DNA of 27,111 nt from Dissophora ornata (lineage: Eukaryota; Mortierellomycota; Mortierellomycetes; Mortierellales; Mortierellaceae): contig MU617009.1 of assembly GCA_025201705.1 (NCBI GenBank), positions 1 through 27,111 on the forward strand, read 5' to 3'. Numbering within the stretch: the stretch's first letter is position 1; each line of letters starts with the position of its first letter. Positions 9,155 to 18,099 of this stretch are shown here, piece by piece. Position numbers and translations under genes: made by a program. The notes under the pieces were generated by a model, which was given only the letters and a program-made list of their open reading frames with translations, made no database searches and was not told the DNA's origin.

Positions 9155-9600
9155 TTATTTGATTGCAGTCGTCGTACTAGAGGGGCAGACCATCACCGTT
9201 GGAGGGAGAAGCGAGGAACACAATGACCAACATTCCTGCGCATGATCGGAACTGCTGTAGAGCAACGCAGCCAGACTAGCATCGTGGAACAGAATGTCTT
9301 GATTGCCTACAACACCATTGGTACTGAGGTCCGGTGTTAGACCTAACAATGTGCTACAGTTCGCCCGCAGCTGTTCTTGCCAGAAGGAGGGTTACAACGT
9401 CATCAGAAAAGGTCACGGTGTATTCCCAGCTGCTGGCAACCCTCTCCAACTCCCCGATGATAGTGGGAACGGTGCTGGAATCTTGAGCGGCGTTTACTTC
9501 GGTAATGGTGGCCATCACGGGGTAACCCTCGACGTCCTCTTGGAGAGACAGTTACTGAAAAGCGCTCCTCGATCAACACAGGTGCGCTATTGGCAAGAGA
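9155..9600 (-). pseudogene. Frameshifted paralogue of the 1685-2107 remnant
   Basis: On the minus strand the order of motifs is SLANSAPVLIEER, VMATITEVNAAQDSS, GELERVASSWEYTVTFSDD, LLLPEQLRA and NGVVGNQDILFHDASLA, matching copy 1, but only after two one-base shifts (near 9560 and 9375). After FHDASLA the frame stays open to 9155 (LLYSSSDHAQECWSLCSSL), supplying a C-terminal part that copy 1 has lost. The two copies are thus broken at different places, which implies a longer intact ancestor. Product unknown. Confidence 0.5.
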
Positions 9601-9884
9601 GAAGATACTGGTATAATTTCGAAGATATAGAGGGTGGAAAAGTGAAAGACGTCAAGCGAAGGGAGGTCATCACTTTCATCGCCCTCGAATTCGGCGGCAC
9701 ATTGTGCAACAAGCGTGAGGGACCCGAGAGAGCAAACAAACACATTGACAAAGTAATGTATGGCTTTTGTGCTCATCATTAACTAACCTCCCAGCAACGC
9801 GCTTTCTCCGTTTGCTCTTAAATAACAATACTTCAAGGCCCGCCCTACAGCGCTCAGATCAGGATTGTGCAGAAGTCTTTGTCT

Positions 9885-10319
9885 TTAAGGTTTTCTGCAA
9901 CAAAAACCTTGAGCAAGGTTTGAGCAATCCGAAAGGAAGTCATGACCGAGAACTGGGATTCGTTGATCTAAAACGTCAACCTTGGTCGTGCGAGAGCGAA
10001 GGTGTGGATGACGATGCACAAGCAGGGACTCAGGAAGGTGGCGGCGACAGACACGCCGTGGCTCGAGGAGACGAGCTCGCTCCATACTCCAAGGGGTATC
10101 TTCCGCCCTCTTGACAGTCGACAAGACTGCAGTATAATATCGGGGCGATACCGTCTGTGGGTCAGGGTCTTGAGCGGCTTGGCCAATGAGGCGTCGGAGG
10201 CTCAAAGGATTGTCTGGTATTGCCTTATACATGGGCTGCGAGGCATTGGGTAGTTCGATACTAGAGTTTGTTGGCGTAGTTGAGGGAATATCCATTTTTT
10301 GTGTCGTGTCGGCTTTCAA
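9885..10319 (-). pseudogene. Block copy 2 upstream remnant, unrecognised
   Basis: A 144-codon minus-strand frame opens with MKADTTQKMDIPSTTPTNSS and continues SLRRLIGQAAQDPDPQTV, which looks like a real N-terminal region. Midway, the sequence homologous to copy 1 (LGVWSELVSSSHGV plus the hydrophobic VAATFLSPCLCIVIHTFAL) lies in a different frame (9968-10186). A frame change or an intron must therefore occur around 10130. The hydrophobic stretch could be a membrane segment. The region 10320-10776 to the right holds nothing I can identify. Confidence 0.3.
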
Positions 10320-10776
10320 GCATTATTGCACCTTGTGATGACTGGGTTGACTCAAAAATGTGTTTCGTGTGATAAGAAAAAAATCGGCTGGAAAGAGGTG
10401 CACCTTTCTTCAACTCCGAAATGGCCCCTGTCGACCCAATCGGCGGTTCTCGCTTATCCAATGCTTAACTAGAAGCCATGATTGAATGGGCTGAAGAAAT
10501 TGATAACCTCCGCCTACTCTTTGATCACGGAGCGACTAAGGGAGTAACACTTCAGATGGATGAGGTACAGCACCGGTAGAACAATCGCCCGATTGGTGAT
10601 TACAGAAGGAAAAGAAATCTATTCCCACTCCCCGTCTTTCGCAACCACACTCTCGCCTTCTTTTACATTCACTCATCCACATGTCGGCCGTAATTGCGAC
10701 GATGAAGAATCATTTCTAGACCATTTCTACATTTCTACATCACCCAGTTCATATTCACGAGAAAGAAATCAGAAAC

Positions 10777-11460
10777 ATGGCGACACGAAAACGCCATGAC
10801 TCAGCTCTTCCCACCGTGCAAAACAACGATATCAACAACAGCGCAGCTCGCTCTTCACCAATGAGTGAAAGCAATATGCGGCCATTGCAGAAACAGCAGC
10901 AGGTTCAGGTACGAGTCTTTTTTTATCTGGTGTCTTTGAACCGATGACGCCTAGCACATTACTTGCCACAAACTCACTCTGTACAAGGGATGCAACCTTC
11001 GCTCCCCACATCGGACACGACATCCGAGACTGATGTTGATCGCTTGGCCTCCTTGATTATCAAAGGTGGCTCTGCCGAGACGATGTCCCTATTTGGGGTA
11101 GCGCAGGAACTAGCTGGAGTAGAGGTAGAGGTGGAGGTGGCTACAGATCTCCCTAGGAAGAGGAAGGCGGAAGAAACCTTGACAGAGTCCTCTACAAGTG
11201 ACGATGACGACTCTGGGAGAGCTTCGAACCAGGCCCGCGATTCAAGACCCAGCACGAAAAAAAAGGCAATGAGGTTAGCTGTGGCCAGGAATGAGCAACT
11301 GCGGTTAATTGTTATGGAGCAAATGTTAACATTTCAATTAGGACGAAGCTCAACGGTCGTCCACCAGGACACCCCCACACTCCATCTCTACTACAAACCC
11401 CGGGAACAGTGGCAGCAAAACCATGCGACCGCCTACAACTTCAGAACGACCTCTACGTAG
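10777..11460 (+). CDS. Hypothetical nuclear-type protein, gene structure unsure
   Basis: An ATG at 10777 opens a 44-codon frame (MATRKRHDSALPTVQ). A strong donor (CAG|GTACGAGT, 10909) and acceptor (CGCCTAG, ending 10954) follow, but that 46-nt intron leaves the wrong frame. A 90-nt intron with a weak donor at 10865 would restore it. The second exon reads TDVDRLASLIIKGGSAETMS, a VEVEVEV stretch, PRKRKAEETLTESSTSDDDD and STKKKAM, i.e. basic nuclear-localisation-like motifs and an acidic run. A probable second intron at 11274-11341 (GTTAGC donor, TTAAC branch, CAATTAG acceptor) would shift the C-terminus. No family recognised. It neighbours a Harbinger remnant and might be its accessory gene, or a host gene damaged by one base. 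Confidence 0.4.
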
Positions 11461-11689
11461 ATCCTCCCGTATCGTCTCACTTCACAAACGTGCACTAAAG
11501 CCGAAATAATGCGGCAGTGGCTGCATATTATTATGGAAGATACCGTGTGCCAGACTACATGTCTTTGAGGTTCTCGCGGCGCCTCTTACGAATGTTGAGT
11601 TTGTTGTTTTGTTGTTATAAGTGACGACTGCAACCCACAACAAGAGCCCTGGCTATGACATCTCTTCTCAATCACCCTACGTCGGTCGT

Positions 11690-12060
11690 TTCTTGTATTG
11701 GAGGCTCCTTGTACACAGTCCTCTGGGGAAGAAAGGCAAGCCGTTGTCCAGTCCAGAGCTCTCTTGACGTCGGCATCATACGTATCCTTCCAGATCCTAA
11801 ATGGCGACTACCACAGGGACATCCAGCACCGTTTGAGCATTCCGATACAGCGCTCGTTACATGCTCGAACGTGGGCGATGCAGGTGTTGAAGTCTGGCTG
11901 ATCTTGAGGTAGATTATTACCCTTGAATGGAGGCACAGTAACGGCCGAAATAGGATAGGCAGAGTCGGCTATGAGGTACTGATCGACCAAGATTTTTAAT
12001 GAGGGGATTCACTGACCCAGAGCGATGTTGGCCTGGTTGAACGCATTTTCATTTATGGTC
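11690..12060 (-). pseudogene. PIF/Harbinger (DDE_Tnp_4) transposase remnant
   Basis: The minus-strand frame carries NENAFNQANIALGQ, a TGA stop (12011-12009), then VDQYLIADSAYPISAVTVPP, then HVRACNERCIGMLKRCWMSL, then a second in-frame stop (11810-11808) followed by SPFRIWKDTYDADVKRALDW. The DSAYP and NE-x(3)-GMLK motifs are the second Asp and final Glu regions of PIF/Harbinger-type DDE transposases, and the RALDW segment is the usual C-terminal motif. The first catalytic Asp and the N-terminus are missing. With two stops and truncation at both ends it is inactive. Terminal inverted repeats were not found. It lies just beyond the 3' end of the capping protein gene. Confidence 0.75.
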
Positions 12061-12189
12061 TAGAATTTGGGGAGGATATTCTGATATTCTGTGGCAGCCC
12101 TGTGCCTGCAATTTTGATCATTTTCTAAACGTCGACAGATTGTATGGCAAACATGTGGGCTATCGGTTCGCTAGTCTACGCTGTTACTC

Positions 12190-13510
12190 TCATTCCGACT
12201 GCTCCTTTGGCAGCCTCTCCTGCAGCTTGGATGCGATCTCCCTCTGCATATCTCTTTGCTTCCTCATCTTTGTCAGCGACTCGATCGAGCGCAGGTCGTT
12301 CACTGTGTCCTTCGTCTTTCCAAAATAAACGTCCTTGAGCAAGTGGCGCATCTTGATCTCCATCTCCTCAACCATACGCCCAATATTGGCAACATGCATC
12401 GAGGGGTCCTCGACGACACAGTCCTGCTCAGCCTAGATATGTGATAAGAAGCATCGCCCGATTAGCAATGGCGTAGAATTCCCACTCAGTGTGCACAAAG
12501 AGTTGTCTGTTTTCTCGTTCATTGTCCCATTATCACACCCAAGACATACCTGGCGTGTCATGCTTCCAGAGAGATTCATGTGGCCCAGATCAGGTTTGTT
12601 AGTGACCATGTACAACATCACAGTTGACGTCAATTGGTAATGCGCGTTGCGACCTCCCTTCTCCTGCACTTCAAAAACATGGATCGAATCCCACGCGCCC
12701 TTCATTCTGCGGCTACCATCACCGACTAAGAAATAGTGCATAAGAAGAAGCCAATGCGTTAGTCCGGATGGACTCTAATATCGATAGTAGCGGTGCTCTC
12801 CGGAACAATGGTGTCTCCTGAGCAGAGGTCTTCTGGCCGCCATGACATCCAAACATCCTACCTTTCTTGATCAACACGACGCCTGCGAAACCGGGGTCCA
12901 AGTCCCAAAAGTACACGGACGAGACGCCTCCCTCAAAGTAAAGCTCCCGGTATGTATCAAACGCCTCATTGGCAGTAAGCTCCAGTTTGCGAAGCTTGGA
13001 AGAGGGATAGGTTGCTTCGAGCAGCGGAGGTGTGAATTCGTTTGACCATGGAGATCTACAATATCATGAAAGAACAACAAAACGATCGGTCAGATTCCAG
13101 TTCGACGGAGCTAGAGCAACAAAGAACATCCCCAAACCGCGGACTAGCAGCGTCAGAGGGCTGCTTACCTGTAAGAGTTACCATCACGATTGTATTCACA
13201 TAACAGATATTCCTTGCCGCTCTTTGCGCATGTCTGGACTTTGAGAGGCTGGTCGACTGAGTTAAGCAACTCCTCAGTCAGGTCGGGGAGGAGGGCGACG
13301 AGCGAAGCCAGGTTCTCTTCTGCGTGCTGGGGAGGCAGACGACGCATCAGGTCAAGGGCCAAATTCAGCTGTGGGCTGACTTCTTCTTCCTGAATATCCT
13401 GTGGAATGACAACCCAAGACAGGAGCGAGTCTCGGTCAGCTGTGGTTCATGACGTCGCGAGAACAAACAAGGATCTAGACACACCTCCGCTGGAATGCAA
13501 AACTCACCAT
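12190..13510 (-). CDS. CAP2: F-actin-capping protein subunit beta (needs +1 shift)
   Basis: Five coding exons: 13510-13508 (the ATG alone), 13398-13169, 13056-12862, 12725-12550 and 12432-12190. The predicted 281-residue protein is of normal family length. It carries the signature segments [84 protein letters not shown] and [15 protein letters not shown]. With the alpha subunit it caps actin filament barbed ends. Exon 3 contains one base too many: the frame reads PPLL (CTG CTT) at residues 87-90, then must skip C13019 to continue GAA GCA ACC ([13 protein letters not shown]). Without the skip a TGA is reached at 12968-12966. All splice phases and the rest of the gene are intact, so the extra base is an assembly error, a recent mutation or a programmed frameshift. 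Confidence 0.9.
13019..13022 (-). other. One-base frame discontinuity in CAP2 exon 3
   Basis: On the minus strand CTG CTT C GAA GCA: the upstream frame needs CTT as a codon (13022-13020) and the downstream frame needs GAA (13018-13016), leaving C13019 unread. The zero-frame codon after CTT is CGA, often a slowly decoded Arg codon in fungi. The pattern is reminiscent of yeast +1 sites of the CUU-AGG-C kind, but the slip here would be CUU to UUC. Confidence 0.8.
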
Positions 13511-13862
13511 GGTTGATGTCGTTGTGGGTGATGAAGCGATTGATGGTATATAATAAAGGTCATCATCACGCCCTCAGTAGCTGATGGCCGTTGCATGGCC
13601 AGGGACCACGCGTGCTCCATCAATCGCATTTGCTGCAAACACGTCACAGCCATCAGTCGTGGCTTGACGCGTTAATCGCGACACGATTTCAGAGCCTAGC
13701 ATTTGATAGCGTTGGTTGCTCAGTCTACAGACATGTCTATCTGGCCAACGCAATCGCCACGATGAATGACTGAACTCAATTCTCATATCCTTTACTCGGT
13801 GTTTGGGGTAAGGAATCTGTGTCGCGCCTGAGCAGATATGCGAGACAAGCGATTAGGAACAA

Positions 13863-13918
13863 CGCTAAATTTATCTGATTTAGCGAAATCCATTATTGCG
13901 TCCGATTGAATATAAAAG
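13863..13918 (+). promoter_or_regulatory. Palindrome plus TATA box
   Basis: A perfect inverted repeat CGCTAAAT-(7)-ATTTAGCG (13863-13885) is followed 25 bases later by TATAAAAG (13911-13918), oriented to the plus strand. An ATG follows at 13943, but its 128-codon frame runs antisense into the kinase gene's last exon and does not read like a protein. The module may drive a noncoding or antisense transcript, or belong to the upstream region of CAP2. The rest of 13511-14230 holds no recognised gene. Confidence 0.4.
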
Positions 13919-14230
13919 TCTTCGAGGTGGATAGGTGAACAGATGCTTCGAATGCTTGCTCAATCTCTGGGGAGACTTCCCTGCCTCGGAAAGCCATATA
14001 TGTCCTCGTTCTCGTGGGCGAGCGCAATGCAACTCCAGTTCAGTGATTGTTTCAACGTCCAAACCTGCTTAATTAGACGAACCCGATTTGCAGCCAAACT
14101 CGGATTTGTTACTGAGTTTCTTTTTTATTATTATTATTTTAATGACTACAGAGAGTACGGGTATGTGCATGGGTGTGTTCAAAAATATATAAGAAAGAGC
14201 CATTCCCCTGTCCACTGTCATTTCCTTTGG

Positions 14231-16144
14231 TCATTGCAAATACTCTGCAAGCCGATCGACGACATGCGACATGGCTGGTCGCTTCTTGGGGTCCTTCTTC
14301 CACATGTCCTGAATCAACGACAACAATGACAGAGGATATTTCCTCAGCTTATCCAGGGGTGGTCGAACTTCCCTATCCCGCACAGCTTCGTACAATTGAT
14401 GATCTGTCAAGCTGTGATAAGGGTATCCGAGTTCAGCCCAGGATAGGATCTCCCAAAAGATGAGACCACATGCGTAGACATCGACTTTTTCGGTGTATCT
14501 TGGATTGGGTGTCCAGAACTCGGGGGCCTGCCAGTTGGGCGTACCGCATTGGGTGTGCATGGATGCGTTGGCGCGGGGTCGGATGCGGGCAAGACCAAAG
14601 TCGTTAATCTTGGCTCTGTCGTCGGATGAGATCTGGCAGGACATTAAGGGAGAGTTTGTGGAGACCGTTAAATCATTGCAAGGAGACAAATCTCAAACTC
14701 TGTGTACGTTTCCTGACAGATTGATATCTTACCAGGATGTTCATGGATTTCATATCCTAGTGAACCATCGATCATACGAAGGAATTCAACAGAGAAATTT
14801 ATATTAGCTCAAAGCACAATGGCTCGCATTCTAATTTAGTGATGTTGACTACTCACCCTGTGGATAATGCTTGGCCTACGGGTGTGGAGATAAGAACATG
14901 CCTTTTTAACAGAAAATATTGTGTGAGTTACGTATGCATCAAATCGAACTGAAGAACTTGAGAAAAGGGTCTTTTGTGGTCCTCACCAAAGCAATGTCGT
15001 GCATGTACATGATCTAGAAAGGTGGCCAGTCAGTATAACGTGTCAAAAAGCCCAGACTGAAAATATAGATTGCGGAAAGAGATAGAATGAAACGACCACT
15101 CACCATTCGACCAAAGGTGGGTCTCCGAGTCCTGCGCATAAAGTCGTACAGATCGCCGTTTTCACAGAGTTCTGTCACAATACAGAGGTGTTGAACATTG
15201 GTACACACGCCAACGAATCCAACAATATTTTCATGTCGCAGTTGTCTATCGAGAAGAAAGGCACCATCGGATCAATAAACCGCCGATCACAAAAAGACTT
15301 GGAAATGGAAACATGTTGTCACAAGGTGAAGATATACTCACTTGAGAACGTTAATCTCGTGCTTCATTTCGTTAATGTCCAGCTCTGTGAAGTTTTGAAT
15401 TCGTAGTTGTCCGATTGCCACGTTCTCCTATAGTACAAAACATGAAATGGCGTTTCTTTGCTATTAGTCATACCATCCCATACTTCAACCATGGCCAGCA
15501 CTTTAATAACTAGAAAGTTCACCTACGCCCTTGTATTTTCCAGCATAGCAATCCTTAAATCCGCCAGATCCAAGCTTCCGTCCAACTTCCAGTTGTTCAT
15601 ATCTGATCTCGCCATGGAAGTTTGCTTCCACCAGCAATGAATTTAAGTATACAGTGTTGACGGGCGCCTTCTTGACGACAACCGGCTGTTCTGGACAATA
15701 TAACTGAGGTGTCGATGGACGTGGCACTGGCTTTGCCTTTTGCTGATAAAAAAGCAAACTTACACAAGATTAGGATTATCTTACGAGAAAATCGTTCTGT
15801 TGTTGGCTCTTGCCCTCTTTGCACTCACCCAATCTAGCAAGTATCTAATCAACGACTTTTTATCGCCTTCAGAAGGCAGACCTATAACGAAGATTCTTGT
15901 GGTCAGTAAACCTCCTTTAACAATAGTGTCATTCTAGTGAGGTTGGGGAACGGCATTTACCTCGCTCCTGGCACATCACGACGATGTCAGCTTTGATACG
16001 GTCATTCAGTGTTGCCTCAGTTTCGTTTTCAAGTCGCTCATCTACATGTCGCTCGATTGTTTGAAAACATCCGCCCAGACGCGGGAGCTGCGTAGAGGGG
16101 GTCACGTACTGCCACCCAGAGTGTCCCTGTGCATTCCTCAGCAT
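14231..16144 (-). CDS. SAP-domain TKL protein kinase with displaced lysine
   Basis: Nine exons with consistent phases (16144-15961, 15881-15829, 15742-15527, 15427-15342, 15245-15104, 15013-14987, 14901-14857, 14756-14733, 14632-14231) encode 392 residues. Residues about 45-79 (KADIVVMCQERGLPSEGDKK then SLIRYLL) fit a SAP DNA/RNA-binding motif. The kinase domain starts near 130: glycine loop GSGGFKDCY (137-145), VAIG (154-157) where VAIK is expected, alpha-C Glu175, HRDMKSMN (250-257), DFG (270-272) and WQAPE (293-297). The usual ATP-anchoring Lys is absent, but Lys142 in the glycine loop sits where WNK kinases carry theirs, so activity is plausible. Three exons are only 27, 45 and 24 nt. The ATG is the first after an in-frame stop; a 5' untranslated intron is possible. 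Substrate unknown; nuclear action inferred from SAP. Confidence 0.85.
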
Positions 16145-18099
16145 TGCTGTATAGTGTTCAACTTTGTCCTTGGGAGATTGTCGATGATTGATAGATCTTC
16201 GTTGTTACTGCAGCGTTTGTAGTAAGTTTCGTCGAAACCGCATGTGTAATGGTGTCAGGGGGGAAAAGTCAGAGGCGTGAAGAGATTATGGGGAGGAAAG
16301 AGGAGAGGAGGGCGTGAGATTAAGCAAGACTGCCATGGACAGCTCCCTTCTTTCCCTTTCTCACATGTATGTCTGTTGAGAGAGAGAGAGGAGGATGTCG
16401 TGTTTGGACATTCTTCATGTTCTCTCGTTTTTACCTCAATGGAGTTGGGAGTAGGTAGAGACTGAGAAGAGTAGGGTGTGGACGGTGAGTGAGAATGTGA
16501 AGATTGAGGAGTTGTTCGGTGTTAGCCAAAAGGACGGATGATGGTGGATGTGAGCAACTGACGAAGCCTTTTTATAGGCCGCGCGGTGAACGTCGTTGAC
16601 TAGTGAAACGTTGGTGCGCTAGATTTGTGCAGGGTATTACAGCGACACGCGAACGGGGGTACCAAATGCATATCTCATGCAAGATCGGTAGCACGGGCTA
16701 TCCAAGGTTACCCTGTCTGAGAGTAGAGTGACATGCTCGAACCTTCCATCGCGTGGCAATCGATTTTATGCTGATGTCAAGACCAGAGCAATAGGACACA
16801 CTAGTACAGGAATTCATTTCGTTCGCACAATGAGTCAACGGTCACAGGACACGATGCATACTTTTTTTTTTTTTACAGCCCTGCATTTGACTCCTTTATT
16901 CATGAGTCGACAATCGTAGCTGTCACCATGTCGAGTCAAGTCTCACTCCTTCCCCTTTTTTTTTAGTTGCGTTTCATTCGTACAATGCACCTGTAAAATG
17001 TGAAGTGAGGCGATTTGTGACATCCTCTCCTCAACCACCGCACTCAAAAAAAAATTCAAGTAGCCACATTTTTATTCTCATTTAGCCTCGTCCAGGAAAG
17101 CAAAAGAAAAAGAAAAGACCTTGCGGTGATGCGGCAGTGCGAATTAGAGCAAGAAGTCACAGGCAGGAAATTACATTTCTCAAGGTCTTGTCTCACCAGC
17201 GGTTGACCTGGGTCCTGAATTTTATTTTGGGCACGTTGCGACGAATATGATGTAATGGTGCATGTGTAGGGAAAGTCAAAAAAATAAAATAAAACGAGAA
17301 TCCGGGTGACCGCGATCCACTTCAATGATAGAGTCATGCTGACTGGCTGGACGACTGTCAAGACAATGAGAATATATGCGTCTGTTCATTACCAACAAAA
17401 TGGCACATTCGCTTGGACAGTTTAAATCGCGAACACACGTGTCTTATTCCTAGGAAAGAACTTGCGCGAATAAGGACACGCATAACATTCCATCCCATCT
17501 ATTGCTACCACCGTCATCAATCTACACCAGCATCATCACTTGACACCGTTGTCCCCGCCGTGAAGATATACCTCGTTCAAGCACAGGCATCTCATCCTAG
17601 CATCCCTACGGACAGCATCCTAAAACAATGAAGCGCTCGGCCGCTAGTATTAACGAGACATCCAAGCATCTTCCTGCCACCACTAGATAAATACTCTCGA
17701 TAGCGGAGTCCGTACATTGGATAGAGAGAGGCAATTGCCTCCGCTGGTACCGTTTCAGATGGCATCAATATTACCGGCTTTATTTCTTTCCTGCACCAAA
17801 GACCTTACCGCTGTCGTCTTGCTGCTGGTGATCATCCAGCGACACCCCTATTCGTGGTCATCGCGACCGCACCAGGCATCGAGAGAACTTTGGGGCTCGT
17901 CACGGCGTTGTGAAGCACAAAGCGTCTTTTGATACGGAAAGTTTTCATATCATCTGCTACCGAGTTGTTTGCTCTTATGATTATGTAGTCTATGTTGAGG
18001 AGTTTATTGCAAGATAGAGCGAATGCTAATGAAAAACAACGAAAGTAACGCGGCAATAAAAAATGAACAGATTTTTTTTTCTTTTTTTCTTTTTCTTTT
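16145..18099. other. Long spacer upstream of kinase gene
   Basis: Upstream region of the kinase gene followed by about 1.4 kb without a gene I can support. It contains a purine tract GAGAGAGAGAGGAGG near 16379, several T/A homopolymers (near 16861, 16958, 17047 and 18071), and on the plus strand a pyrimidine-rich stretch leading to AAACAATGAAG (ATG at 17628), whose frame ends after 20 codons. That ATG context looks gene-like, but no continuing exon was convincing. Confidence 0.4.
16568..16577 (-). promoter_or_regulatory. TATA box, minus strand
   Basis: The minus strand reads CCTATAAAAAGG here, a strong TATA consensus pointing toward the kinase gene. It lies about 425 bases upstream of the kinase ATG, so use of it would imply a long leader or a 5' untranslated intron. 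Confidence 0.45.

Larger units (their letters stand above)
7885..10135 (-). repeat. Duplicated block, copy 2
   Basis: Second copy of the block described at 1-2525, in the same orientation. Within the best-conserved piece (9163-9600) it differs from copy 1 by substitutions and by two single-base insertions: one in the TTCTTGCC region near 9375 and one near 9560. Both shift the minus-strand frame that is open in copy 1. The matching pieces lie in the same order but with different spacing (about 1060 bases between the two 3' pieces, against 1380 in copy 1). Confidence 0.7.

Noticed and set aside
9303..9782. 159-codon plus-strand frame
   Set aside because: Antisense to the block remnant whose minus-strand frame is conserved between copies; the plus frame is not conserved in copy 1.
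13943..14329. 128-codon plus-strand frame after a TATA box
   Set aside because: Contains a poly-Tyr/Phe run from TTATTATTATT and runs antisense through the kinase C-terminal exon; unlikely to encode a protein.
17056..17361. 101-codon minus-strand frame with hydrophobic stretches
   Set aside because: No homology pattern, AT-rich homopolymers and no promoter or splice context.
17628..17690. Short frame with good start context (AAACAATGAAG)
   Set aside because: Only 20 codons and no convincing continuing exon; noted in the spacer entry.
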